Below are positions 1-7,895 of a stretch of 20,036 bases of DNA, one piece after another; position 1 is the stretch's first letter, and each line of letters opens with the position of its first letter. The position numbers and the translations under genes were made by a program. Source of the stretch: a virus; IMG/VR virus record IMGVR_UViG_3300008448_000886, positions 1 through 20,036 of that record; one strand, given 5' to 3'. The notes under the pieces were generated by a model. The model was not told the origin of the DNA and made no database searches. It worked only from the letters and a program-made list of their open reading frames with translations.

Positions 1-56
1 GCTATTTTTAGGGTTATACTAAGTAAATCCACCCGTTATTAACTGTTAGGTGAACC
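1..56 (+). promoter_or_regulatory. Upstream leader of the packaging operon with a -10-like hexamer
   Basis: Short non-coding lead into the terminase genes. A TATACT hexamer at 15-20 resembles a sigma70 -10 box, but its -35 partner would lie outside the window, so the promoter is only a possibility. A weak ribosome-binding site (TAGGTG, 47-52) sits a few bases before the ATG at 57. Confidence 0.25.
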
Positions 57-473
57 ATGAAACACAAGATGAACGAAAACGTAGTGCAAATGAGACTGCG
101 CGAGGCCAATCTTGCGAAGTGGCTGACTGAACCGGAGTCATGGGATAAAGAAATCTTTGCGGGAGAGGTCGCGCAAGCCATGATTAACGCCTACGGACAA
201 GACGTTAAGTTTGACGAGCATTTAATTACAATGCTCTCAGACCAGATGGATACTTACGTTAAGGCTGCAAAGGCTTTGCTTGCGGAAGATTTAATTGAGT
301 TCGCAAACAATGGCGCTAGAATGGCAAACCCCAATCAAAAGGTTCGGGATAGTTCATTAGCTAGGGTTATGCAGCTATTAACTATGCTTGGTCTTGTTCC
401 AAGTGGCAGACCAAAAAAGTCTGCTGCGCCTAATGAAATTGACGAATTACTTGAAGGGCCGAAAGTCGCATGA
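57..473 (+). CDS. terS: Terminase small subunit, P27-like
   Basis: Likely small terminase subunit (138 aa), which recognises phage DNA and hands it to the large subunit for cutting and packaging. The C-terminal half carries a pattern typical of the P27/Terminase_4 family: an Asn-Pro (residues 92-93) followed by a helix and then LGLVPSGRPK near residues 111-120. The N-terminal part is predicted helical and charged, but I see no clear helix-turn-helix. It lies directly before the large subunit and overlaps it by 4 bases (ATGA), the usual terS-terL arrangement, which suggests translational coupling. The ATG at 57 is preceded by TAGGTG; a second in-frame ATG at 69 is a possible alternative. Family assignment rests on pattern and position. 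Confidence 0.75.
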   Translation: MKHKMNENVVQMRLREANLAKWLTEPESWDKEIFAGEVAQAMINAYGQDVKFDEHLITMLSDQMDTYVKAAKALLAEDLIEFANNGARMANPNQKVRDSSLARVMQLLTMLGLVPSGRPKKSAAPNEIDELLEGPKVA

Positions 474-2131
474 AATGGGAAGATGGAGTTCAGTACGCTA
501 GGGAAGTTTCACTAGGAAACATTGACGTATGCAAGGATGTTCAGCTTGCGTGTCAGCGGTTTCTTAATCATTTAGAAAATAAAGAATGGCGATGGGAATT
601 CAGGCCGGAATATGTTGAGCATGTTCTTCGATTTGTATCCCATGTAAAGCACGTTAAAGGCCCGATTGCGGGAAAGAATATGGAGTTAATACCATTCCAA
701 ATTCTTTTGTTATGTGCGATTTACGGATTCAGGGATAAAAAGAATCCAACTATAAGGATGGTTCAAGATGTTATTTTGTTTATCCCTCGCAAGGCTAGTA
801 AGTCAACTCTTATATCAATCATTTCACTTTATGAACTCCTTTTTGGTGAAGTTGGTTCAGAGGTATATTGCACCGCAGTTGATAGGACTCAAGCAAGCAT
901 TGTATTTGATACTGCTAAAGGCATTATTGAATCACTACCGGCGCAGATTGCATCAAAGTTTACGGTCTATCGTAATGAAGTAAAAAAGGCTGACGATAGC
1001 CAATCTAAATTTACTGCGTTAAGTCGAGACAGTAAAAAAACTGGCGACGGTAAAAATCCCTCGGTTTCGATTATTGACGAAGCGGCGCAGATTACCGAAC
1101 GGAACTCTATTGAGGTTATCCATTCGGGTATGGTGGCAAGGCAAAACCCTTTGCGGATTTACATTACTACCGCGTCGTTTACTAAAGAGACTTTGTTCTT
1201 TGAGAATCTTCAATATCTAAAAGCTATGCTTACAGGTCAGTGCGAAGATAACCCGCGCTGGTTTGGTTTACTTTATGGATTGGATGAAGGCGATGATTGG
1301 AAAGACCCAAAGAATTGGGCAAAAGTTAATCCTATGCATGGAATATCAATTAACGCGGAAGCCATTGAGCAAAGAGTTAAAGAGGCTCAGTCAAAGCCAT
1401 CGTCTGTTAATGAGCTTTTGTGCAAGACGTTTAATGTTTATGTCTCGGCCAACTCTGCGTGGATTGACACTGGACATTGGGAAACTGCGACAAAAGGTAA
1501 ACCAGAACAAGACCCGGAAGCGACGTTTATTGCGTTTGACTTGGCGGCAACTAGAGATTTGAACGCGGTATGCACTTTACATAGGTATAACGAGGAAAAG
1601 TATCACGCGGAGTTTATGTTTTTTTTGCCGGAAGAAAGTTTAGATTTTATTCCTAGTCATTACAAACCTATTTTCCTGCAAGCGGTTTCACGTGGAACGC
1701 TAAAATTAACAGAAGGTAATGTTGCAGACTACGCTGAGATTGAAGTGTTTATTCGCCAGCAAGCAGAAAAGCATACTGCTAAAGAAATTGGTTTTGACGC
1801 ATGGAACGCCGCAGCTTTAGTTAGTAAATTGTATGAAAACGGTTTACCAGTAAAGAAAATCGGGCAGGGAATGTCTGTTCTTAACAATCCGTCAAAGCAC
1901 GTTGAAAAGTTAATCCTGAGTAAATCTATTTCCCACGACCATGACCCGTTTGTTTTGTGGCAGCTTGGAAACTGTGAAGTTTACGAGGATGTAAACGGAA
2001 ATAAGAAAATCAGGAAGAATTCTGCTGATACTTCCGCAAAAGTTGACGGAATTATTGCAATGATTATGGCGTTTCATTGCGCTCTTGACAATCCATTTGC
2101 TAATACTTCATATGGTTTCAGAAGTTTTTGA
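470..2131 (+). CDS. terL: Terminase large subunit (ATPase and nuclease)
   Basis: DNA-packaging motor and headful/cos-cutting nuclease (553 aa, normal for HK97-type TerL). The ATPase domain comes first: a Walker A-like loop PRKASKST at residues 106-113, a Walker B SVSIIDEA around 198-205 with D203 and E204, and a coupling motif TTAS at 233-236. The RNase H-like nuclease domain follows: candidate metal-binding aspartates are D357 (in FIAFDLAA), D443 (in GFDAWN) and D526 (in KVDGIIA). This fits the Terminase_1 family. The Walker A loop has AlaSer where the related PRKNGKS loops have AsnGly, but the terminal Lys-Ser is intact, so it is probably active. The start overlaps the terS stop by ATGA. 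It is followed after 29 bases by the portal gene. Confidence 0.95.
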   Translation: MKWEDGVQYAREVSLGNIDVCKDVQLACQRFLNHLENKEWRWEFRPEYVEHVLRFVSHVKHVKGPIAGKNMELIPFQILLLCAIYGFRDKKNPTIRMVQDVILFIPRKASKSTLISIISLYELLFGEVGSEVYCTAVDRTQASIVFDTAKGIIESLPAQIASKFTVYRNEVKKADDSQSKFTALSRDSKKTGDGKNPSVSIIDEAAQITERNSIEVIHSGMVARQNPLRIYITTASFTKETLFFENLQYLKAMLTGQCEDNPRWFGLLYGLDEGDDWKDPKNWAKVNPMHGISINAEAIEQRVKEAQSKPSSVNELLCKTFNVYVSANSAWIDTGHWETATKGKPEQDPEATFIAFDLAATRDLNAVCTLHRYNEEKYHAEFMFFLPEESLDFIPSHYKPIFLQAVSRGTLKLTEGNVADYAEIEVFIRQQAEKHTAKEIGFDAWNAAALVSKLYENGLPVKKIGQGMSVLNNPSKHVEKLILSKSISHDHDPFVLWQLGNCEVYEDVNGNKKIRKNSADTSAKVDGIIAMIMAFHCALDNPFANTSYGFRSF

Positions 2132-2150
2132 TATATAATCCGTGAAAATC

Positions 2151-2156
2151 GGAGGG
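2151..2156 (+). promoter_or_regulatory. Strong Shine-Dalgarno site of the portal gene
   Basis: GGAGGG lies 4 bases before the ATG at 2161 and is the strongest ribosome-binding site I see in the window. It fixes the portal start and suggests that the portal gene is translated independently of terL. Confidence 0.75.
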
Positions 2157-2160
2157 TTTC

Positions 2161-3558
2161 ATGGGAATTTTAGATATTTTCAGTAAGAAAAAACAAACCC
2201 AAAACGAAGCCAATACTGTTCTTGGTCAGTTGCAACTTGGTAATCAAGTTATTTATTCGACCGCGAATAGACAGCCTACCGCATCTCAACTTTTATATGT
2301 AACCACCTCAAGCAATACTGTTGCCGGAAGGCAGGTTGATGTATCCCTGCTAACTCGCAATAGCACGATTATGTCGTGCGTCGGACTTAAAGCAAGAGCG
2401 TTATCTCAACTCCCCGTTTCAATTATGTATAAAGTTGACGATGGCACTTTTGTTGATGCACTAAAAAGCGACAAAGTAGGCGCAAGAGATAAGAACAAAG
2501 CAAAACAAGTATTAAATCTTCTGCAAGAACCAAACAATTTTCAGAGCAAATATGAGTTCTGGTATCAATGGTCTATGTGGCAAGACATTGCAGGTGAATC
2601 GTTTACTCTCTGGTGGCGTAAAGACCAAAAAGATTCAACTCAAACCCCGATTGAAATGTATAACCTTGATTCGACTTTAATCTCGGTTATTCTGACTGCT
2701 ACTCGCTATCCTTCGTATCGCTTGTCTACTCCCTCATACGGGTTTAGCAAAGATGAACCGCTTGCCGCACATCAAGTCATGCACATTAAAGAAGCTGCGT
2801 GGCAAGGTTCCAGCGGTTTCAATAAAGGCATCTTAGCAACAGAACTTGTTGCATTAGACCAAGACATTGACCTTTACGCCAATTTTGTAATGCAGAATGG
2901 TGCGAAGCCTTCGGGTATTTTTGTTACTGAGCAAGTAATTCCAGATGCCAAATACAAAGAAATCGCGGCCAGATTAAAAGAAGCATGGTCTGCAATGACT
3001 GGTTCTAGGGCAGTTGACCAAAGTAAAGCTGGTCAGGGTATGTTGCTTGATCAGGGCATGAAATATATGCCGGTAGATATGTTGACTATTCAGGATGCCG
3101 ATGTAGCAAACCTGAAGATGCAAACCATGAAACGTATCTGCGGCCTTTTTGGTGTTTCTCCTGCGATGATTGGTATTGCTGATGGTAAATACAACAATAC
3201 CCAAACAATGCTTGATGAATTCTACAAAACTACCATGTACCCTATGGTTATTAGTATTGAGCAAAAGTTAAAGCAGCATTTGTTAAAGGGATTTCCTAAC
3301 TTATGCGTAAGATTTGATACCAAAGAATTCTTGAAGGGCGCTCCGCTTGACCAGATGAATTTGGTTACTGCTGGCGTTAAATCCGGGATTATGACTCCCA
3401 ATGAAGCGCGTGAATATTTGAATATTGCCAAAATTGAAGGCGCTGACGAATTGGTTTCTATAGATAAATCTGCTGAACCAATACCCGGTAGTGGGTCGCA
3501 AGATACTGGTGGTGGTGGCGGTAATCAGACTCGCCGCATGAATATTGGAACGACATGA
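2161..3558 (+). CDS. Portal protein, HK97 family
   Basis: Dodecameric head vertex protein through which DNA enters and leaves. The 465-aa length and composition fit the HK97-type Phage_portal family. Supporting segments are an N-terminal SLLTRNSTIMSCVGLKARAL region (about residues 61-80) followed by LPVSIMYK, a central SGIFVTEQ segment, and the MKRICGLFGVSPAMIG motif, which is characteristic of these portals. The last ~25 residues are low in complexity and glycine-rich (GGGGGN), so are probably a disordered tail. Position between terL and the prohead protease is the canonical HK97 order. The stop overlaps the next small ORF by ATGA. Confidence 0.93.
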   Translation: MGILDIFSKKKQTQNEANTVLGQLQLGNQVIYSTANRQPTASQLLYVTTSSNTVAGRQVDVSLLTRNSTIMSCVGLKARALSQLPVSIMYKVDDGTFVDALKSDKVGARDKNKAKQVLNLLQEPNNFQSKYEFWYQWSMWQDIAGESFTLWWRKDQKDSTQTPIEMYNLDSTLISVILTATRYPSYRLSTPSYGFSKDEPLAAHQVMHIKEAAWQGSSGFNKGILATELVALDQDIDLYANFVMQNGAKPSGIFVTEQVIPDAKYKEIAARLKEAWSAMTGSRAVDQSKAGQGMLLDQGMKYMPVDMLTIQDADVANLKMQTMKRICGLFGVSPAMIGIADGKYNNTQTMLDEFYKTTMYPMVISIEQKLKQHLLKGFPNLCVRFDTKEFLKGAPLDQMNLVTAGVKSGIMTPNEAREYLNIAKIEGADELVSIDKSAEPIPGSGSQDTGGGGGNQTRRMNIGTT

Positions 3559-3764
3559 ATCTGTTAAGAAAAGCGTTGTCTATACTTACTTCACAGATTC
3601 GTCAATCTGATGTTAAACTCGGCGCAAGTAGAAAACCCCACAAGATAACAGACGATAATCAATCGCTTAAAAATGGGGTAATCAATGAAAAATCTACTTC
3701 TGGTTTGCGAAGCAAAAGTAAATCTGGAGCAAAGCGCGGAAGAAAGCCAAAGTCCGTCGGGTAA
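3555..3764 (+). CDS. Small basic protein of unknown function between portal and protease
   Basis: A 69-aa ORF whose ATG overlaps the portal stop (ATGA), which favours translation by coupling. Its last 80 bases overlap the protease gene in another frame, which is unusual in an otherwise minimal-overlap operon. The product is rich in Lys, Arg and Ser. Its C-terminus (KRGRKPKS, about residues 60-67) loosely recalls DNA-binding AT-hook sequences but lacks a strict GRP core. I do not recognise a family. It also bridges what would otherwise be a 126-base gap between portal and protease. It could be a real small gene or merely a leader ORF that delivers ribosomes to the protease start. Confidence 0.45.
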   Translation: MNLLRKALSILTSQIRQSDVKLGASRKPHKITDDNQSLKNGVINEKSTSGLRSKSKSGAKRGRKPKSVG

Positions 3765-4452
3765 GATTGAAGCTAGAGTTACGACTTGGGGTGCGCGTGA
3801 AGGCGCAGACGGTCGTAAATTCTATTACAAGCCAGAGGGTTTTCAATCTTGGGTAAATGAGTTTTCGGAAGCTGGAAAACCTTTACCAATGTTTCTGAAT
3901 CATAACGACATGGGTATGCCTGTCGGTGAATGGACAGAATTCAATTTTGACAATGAAGGAATGACTGCAAACGGTCGTATTTATACGAATACCGTAGGCG
4001 GTTCAGACCTTTATACGGTTCTCAAAGAATCTCCTAATTTGTTTGGTGGCGTTTCTGTCGGTGCATATGCCGAAGAAGCCATGATGGTTAATGCTGATGG
4101 CGAACCAGACCAATCTGACGAAGCCTACTTCCAGATTACCAAAGGTGGTATTCGTGAAGTATCGGTTGTCATGTATCCAAACAATCCTAATGCTGAAATC
4201 CACAAATTAGAATTTGCTGGATTAACAGAGCGAAAAATCGAGAAAATCCTGCGGGATGCCGGGTTTTCACGTAAAGATGCGGCCACCGCGTCTAGTTCTC
4301 TCAGGGAATACATCAAGCGGGATGCTGATGTAGAACTTGAGAATTCCCCAACTCAGCGGGATGCTGATGCGGTGGTACACGAAGCCGAAGAAATTTTACG
4401 TGCTTTACAAGTGCGTGAACTTTCTAAGGAAATTTCCAAACGCATTAAATAA
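3685..4452 (+). CDS. Prohead maturation protease, HK97 U35 family
   Basis: Serine protease (255 aa) that cleaves the capsid scaffolding domain during head maturation. The catalytic His is most likely H73 in FLNHND and the nucleophile S124 in GGVSVGAY. Their spacing of about 50 residues matches HK97 prohead protease. A further conserved block REVSVVMYPNNPNAEI spans about 157-172. After the protease domain comes a helical extension beginning LTERKIEKILRDAGFSR (about 180-196), a tail common in this family, then charged sequence with a repeated RDAD (212-215 and 225-228). The start at 3685 follows GGGG about 10 bases upstream. It directly precedes the first capsid gene, whose N-terminal domain is its expected substrate. 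Confidence 0.9.
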   Translation: MKNLLLVCEAKVNLEQSAEESQSPSGKIEARVTTWGAREGADGRKFYYKPEGFQSWVNEFSEAGKPLPMFLNHNDMGMPVGEWTEFNFDNEGMTANGRIYTNTVGGSDLYTVLKESPNLFGGVSVGAYAEEAMMVNADGEPDQSDEAYFQITKGGIREVSVVMYPNNPNAEIHKLEFAGLTERKIEKILRDAGFSRKDAATASSSLREYIKRDADVELENSPTQRDADAVVHEAEEILRALQVRELSKEISKRIK

Positions 4453-4461
4453 AGGAATATC

Positions 4462-5787
4462 ATGAAAGAAGTCATTGAAAAGCTGGATGCCATTGAAGCG
4501 GCTAATGTCGCCAAAGTGGAAGAAATCAAGGGCGAAGTTGCTAAGTCGCTGGAAGAAGTAAAAACCCAAGTAACTGAGCAAGTTGCTGCGCTGGAAGCCA
4601 AAGTCGCCGCGATTCAAGCGCCTTCGGTTATCAAAGTCGCAAAAAGTATCAAAGAAGATGTAAACCGGTCGGTAAAAGAACAACTGCGCGATTTCTACAA
4701 ATCCAGCCGCACGATGGAAAAAGAAATCAAGATGTTTGCAGATGAAGGTCAGTATGATGCCTACATCAAAGAGGCGGCAGACCTGAATGGCTCTGGCGCT
4801 GGCATTGGCGGTCGTACCGCTTATGACCCGATGTTTGTTGCTCTGCGTCTTGCTAACCCGATGCGTGGTGTTTCGCGTAATGTATCGACCGAAGGCGCAA
4901 CGTATCAGTTCCGCGCAAAAACCGGCAATACCGGCCCTGCGTGGGGTTACACCATTCAAAACAACGGCGCTGCAACGACTGTAGCCACGAACATCTGGCA
5001 ACTGACGCTGCAAGACCTGAACGTGCAATTCCCAATTCGTACCGCTGCGCTGGATGACATTGACGGTTTGGAAAGCAATGTTGTTTCGGACATGCTGGTT
5101 GAATTTTCGGAAGTTGAAGCATTGTCGATGATTAAGAACGACGACCAAGATGCAGGTGCGGCTTATGGCGGCACTAACGGTCTGCGCGGCCTGAATCAAT
5201 ACGGCGGCAACAATGCTTCTTATGCTGGCGGCACGATTTCTGTCGCGGATTACGGCACTAGCGGTACGGGTTCTTCGTCTGGTCTGCATGACATTGCAAC
5301 GTATGACCAAATCACTACCAATGGTGATACTGCCGTAAACAATGTCAGCTACAAAGACTTGATTAACTTTATCCACGACCTGCCGCAGCAGTATTGGACT
5401 CCGGGTTGTAAGTTTGTAATTAACCCGCTGATGCTGGCTGGTATCCGTGGTCTGGTTGACGATAACGGCACTCCGGTTTTTGAACGTATGTCGCCGCTGG
5501 AATACCCCGGCATTGTTGGTCGCTTGCTTGGCTTCGATGTTGTCGTGAATAAATATCTCGACAATCCGACTTCGCCGGGTACTGACGATGGCGTTTCTCT
5601 GTATCCGATGTATTTCGGTGATTGGAGCCGTGGTCATACCATCGTTGACCGTCTGAACATGGTTCTGCGTCGCTACGACCAGACCTTGCCGGGTTTCATC
5701 ACGTTCTACGGTGAAAAGCGTCTTTGCACCAGCGTAGTTGACCCGTTCAGCATCATTCGGTATCGCTCTACCGCAACCGGAGCGTAA
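4462..5787 (+). CDS. Major capsid protein 1, HK97 fold with N-terminal delta-like domain
   Basis: Principal head subunit (441 aa). Residues 1 to about 100 are a Lys/Glu/Ala-rich helical, coiled-coil-like segment equivalent to the HK97 delta scaffolding domain, which the upstream protease would remove. The HK97-fold core starts near residue 104 with a Gly-rich GSGAGIGGR, then LRLANPMRGVSR, PIRTAALDDIDG, a GLRGLN loop (about residue 240), and a C-terminal PGFITFYGEKR (about 412-422). A good ribosome-binding site (AAAGGA, 4451-4456) precedes the ATG. Codon use differs from most neighbours: Leu is mostly CTG and third positions are richer in G/C, as expected for a very highly expressed gene. A terminator-like hairpin follows the stop, and a paralogue follows that. 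Confidence 0.93.
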   Translation: MKEVIEKLDAIEAANVAKVEEIKGEVAKSLEEVKTQVTEQVAALEAKVAAIQAPSVIKVAKSIKEDVNRSVKEQLRDFYKSSRTMEKEIKMFADEGQYDAYIKEAADLNGSGAGIGGRTAYDPMFVALRLANPMRGVSRNVSTEGATYQFRAKTGNTGPAWGYTIQNNGAATTVATNIWQLTLQDLNVQFPIRTAALDDIDGLESNVVSDMLVEFSEVEALSMIKNDDQDAGAAYGGTNGLRGLNQYGGNNASYAGGTISVADYGTSGTGSSSGLHDIATYDQITTNGDTAVNNVSYKDLINFIHDLPQQYWTPGCKFVINPLMLAGIRGLVDDNGTPVFERMSPLEYPGIVGRLLGFDVVVNKYLDNPTSPGTDDGVSLYPMYFGDWSRGHTIVDRLNMVLRRYDQTLPGFITFYGEKRLCTSVVDPFSIIRYRSTATGA

Positions 5788-5790
5788 TAA

Positions 5791-5827
5791 AGGTGGGGGA
5801 GCAAGAAAACTTGTTTCCCCTCTTTTG
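5791..5827 (+). terminator. Terminator-like hairpin between the two capsid genes
   Basis: Bases 5795-5805 and 5810-5820 form an 11-bp stem (two G-T wobbles) closed by an AAAA loop. The strong lower stem is GGGG/CCCC. It is followed by TCTTTTG, a short imperfect T-tract. The structure fits a weak or partial Rho-independent terminator, or an mRNA-stabilising 3' hairpin for the first capsid message. It would be expected to lower expression of capsid gene 2 relative to gene 1. The stem is visible in the sequence; the function is inferred. Confidence 0.6.
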
Positions 5828-5850
5828 AATAAAACGAGATTGGATAATCT

Positions 5851-6882
5851 ATGAGCCTGATTCTTGATGCAGTTAAAAAGACACTCAAAGAAGGAGAGGC
5901 TACCGTTAATCTTGCGGAAGCATCGACTTTAACCGCTTCGGGTTCAGGTGTCGGCGGTCGAGTTATTTATGATGATGCGTTCGCTGCTTTGCGCTACGCT
6001 AACCCTATTCGCATGATGAGCCGTGTTATTACTACTATCGGCTCTGATGAAGCATTTGTTGTAAAAACTGGTAACGCTACCGTAATCCAATCGGGTTCTA
6101 CTAATCCGTGGGGATATGGCATAAAGAATAACGTTGGAAACTACGACGCTTCGTTTTGGCAAATTTCGCTGAAATGTATTAACGCAGTAGTTCCTATTCG
6201 GACTGCTGTTATGTCCGATATTGACGGTTTTGAAGAAACGATTGTTGAAGATATTGCTCTGGAATTTGCTCAACAAGAAGGTTTGAGCATGGTTCTAAAC
6301 AATGATTTATCAAGTGGAACCGCTACTCCGCAAACAGGTAGTACCGATGGTCTGCGCGGATTGAATTTCTACGCAGGTTCTACCAGTGCCGCATCGTTTG
6401 GCACTAGCGGTTCGGCTGATACCAATGGTCGGCATACTATGTTGCAAGTAGCGCAAGCTAGTGCGGCTTCGGTTGCGTATAACGACATTATGAATCTTGC
6501 ATCTGCACTACCTTCTCAGTATTGGAACAATCCTTCTACTGCTTGGATGATGCACCCGACTACAATTAAGAATTTGCGCGAACTGCGCGACGACCAACAA
6601 CTGCCGTTGTTCCTTGATATTGGCGAAGTTGACGGTTATGCAGTTGGGCATATTGCTGGTTTCCCCGTAATTCCTAATCCGTACATGGACATTGCTGGAA
6701 GCGGTAAATTCCCCGTTTATCTTGCTGCTTGGAATAGGTTTGTAACGATTGCGGATAACGAAGAAATGAAGCTGCAAATGTTGGAACAAACTGCGCCCGG
6801 TTTTGTAACCTTGTATGCCGAAAAGCGCACTTGCTCTACCATTCGGGATGTATTCGCGGGAGTTCGGCTCTACGGTGCTTAA
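5851..6882 (+). CDS. Major capsid protein 2, HK97-fold paralogue lacking the delta domain
   Basis: Second capsid-like protein (343 aa), colinear with the core of the preceding gene. Matching blocks are GSGVGGR (31-37) to GSGAGIGGR, LRYANPIRMMSR to LRLANPMRGVSR, PIRTAVMSDIDG to PIRTAALDDIDG, the identical GLRGLN, LPSQYW to LPQQYW, and PGFVTLYAEKR to PGFITFYGEKR. Only about 22 residues precede the shared core, so the scaffolding domain is absent. The ribosome-binding site is weak (GGAT near 5842) and lies behind a terminator-like hairpin. Codon use is less biased than in gene 1. It is probably a minor head protein, for example a pentamer/vertex subunit as T4 gp24 is to gp23, but a size-determining or decoy role cannot be excluded. 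The capsid fold is near certain; the role is inference. Confidence 0.88.
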   Translation: MSLILDAVKKTLKEGEATVNLAEASTLTASGSGVGGRVIYDDAFAALRYANPIRMMSRVITTIGSDEAFVVKTGNATVIQSGSTNPWGYGIKNNVGNYDASFWQISLKCINAVVPIRTAVMSDIDGFEETIVEDIALEFAQQEGLSMVLNNDLSSGTATPQTGSTDGLRGLNFYAGSTSAASFGTSGSADTNGRHTMLQVAQASAASVAYNDIMNLASALPSQYWNNPSTAWMMHPTTIKNLRELRDDQQLPLFLDIGEVDGYAVGHIAGFPVIPNPYMDIAGSGKFPVYLAAWNRFVTIADNEEMKLQMLEQTAPGFVTLYAEKRTCSTIRDVFAGVRLYGA

Positions 6883-6894
6883 TAGGGGCGGCAA

Positions 6895-7551
6895 ATGTCC
6901 ATTGAAAATCTTACGCTTGCTCCATTTTTTGCTGTAAATAGAAACCCGTTTAATTACGCAAAAATTGAACAGGTTAGCCGTGATTTAGTAACTGAATGGT
7001 TAAGTCTTGAGCAAATTACTCAACAGTTAAATCTGTTCGATGATGAAAGTCAAGATTCGTATTTAAGCGGTTTAGAGTTAGCGACCCGTTTTGCGATTGA
7101 GGATTTTCTTGGTATTTCGATGTTCTCAACGCAATATCGGGTTTATTACGGCAATCCGGGATTCTTCAGTAACGCAATTTATTTAGACTTGCCGGAAGTA
7201 TCTATCGGCAATTCTGGCGTTATTCTAAATGAAGTCAAATGTTATATTGGCGACCCTAATCCCGCGCCAACAACTATTAGCAATACTCAATACTATTACG
7301 ACCCCACTGGTAATCGTGTAGTTGTTAAAAGTGTTCCTAATAGCATTAGCCAAGTAATTGCTAATCCTTTGCAAGTTTTATATACGGTTCCGGCTAACTT
7401 CATTGCTCAGTATCCGGTGATTCAGCAAGCAGGATTGTTGCTTTTAACGCACCTTTATAACAATCGCTCAGAAACGACTGCCGGAAAGTTACACGACATT
7501 CCGTTTGGCGTTAAAGCATTGCTGCGGCCATACAAAACTTTGGTTATGTAA
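6895..7551 (+). CDS. Head-tail connector protein, HK97 gp6-like
   Basis: Likely adaptor ring attached below the portal (218 aa). The N-terminal third contains the pattern LSLEQITQQLNLFDDESQD (about 37-55) followed by a helix LATRFAIEDFLG, typical of gp6-like connectors, which begin with a helix binding the portal. The C-terminal helix VIQQAGLLLLTHLYNNR (about 173-189) and a following IPFGVKALLRPYK (about 201-213) are also family hallmarks. The middle, rich in beta strands, makes it longer than the ~110-aa HK97 gp6 and closer to SPP1 gp15-like or fused forms. It follows the capsid genes after 12 bases and overlaps the next gene by one base (TAATG). Confidence 0.78.
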   Translation: MSIENLTLAPFFAVNRNPFNYAKIEQVSRDLVTEWLSLEQITQQLNLFDDESQDSYLSGLELATRFAIEDFLGISMFSTQYRVYYGNPGFFSNAIYLDLPEVSIGNSGVILNEVKCYIGDPNPAPTTISNTQYYYDPTGNRVVVKSVPNSISQVIANPLQVLYTVPANFIAQYPVIQQAGLLLLTHLYNNRSETTAGKLHDIPFGVKALLRPYKTLVM

Positions 7552-7895
7552 TGTCTATTACTAGATACGAAAACATAAGCGTAAATAATGTTACCAATGG
7601 CACCAATACTATTGGTGAATACACTACGACTATTACGAAGTGGTTTGATACTCGCGCTTTGGTTTCCGATGTGGTTAATAGTCTTAGGATTTCAGACCGT
7701 TATCGTTCTTATTCGGACATTGTTAATCTTACGGTCAACTACACGCCAAACACGAAAGAAATTGTAAACAATCAAAACCTTTACAGTATCACTTACAGGG
7801 GGTTTGATTGGCGTATTGGTGACGTTCGGGAAAGTAACGACAGAATGAAGGTTACTTTCATGTGCTATCGCAATGACCCTGTGGTTGCCGTATGA
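7551..7895 (+). CDS. Head-closure (head-tail joining) protein, SPP1 gp16-like
   Basis: A 114-aa beta-rich protein in the position of the stopper/head-closure protein. The C-terminal pattern SITYRGFDWRIGDVRESNDRM (split over about 79-99) matches the Phage_H_T_join style, in which a Tyr/Phe-rich strand, 'xxRIxxVxE', and a final hydrophobic strand are conserved. It starts on the last base of the connector stop codon and overlaps the next gene by 4 bases, so the three connector genes are probably translated together. Assignment rests mainly on size, order and this weak motif. Confidence 0.65.
   Translation: MSITRYENISVNNVTNGTNTIGEYTTTITKWFDTRALVSDVVNSLRISDRYRSYSDIVNLTVNYTPNTKEIVNNQNLYSITYRGFDWRIGDVRESNDRMKVTFMCYRNDPVVAV

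Noticed and set aside
2085-2139. TTGACA (2085-2090) and TATAAT (2134-2139) before the portal gene
   Set aside because: Each hexamer is perfect, but they are 43 bases apart. Neither has a good partner at 16-18 bases, so no promoter is claimed.
4405-5637. Long open frame (410 codons) on the minus strand, opposite the first capsid gene
   Set aside because: It mirrors the strongly biased codons of the capsid gene, has no sensible domain, and every other gene runs on the + strand. It is a shadow frame.
4462-6882. Two capsid genes as an assembly duplication or frameshift artefact
   Set aside because: The copies are strongly diverged at the DNA level, differ in length and N-terminus, and both are fully open with their own starts.
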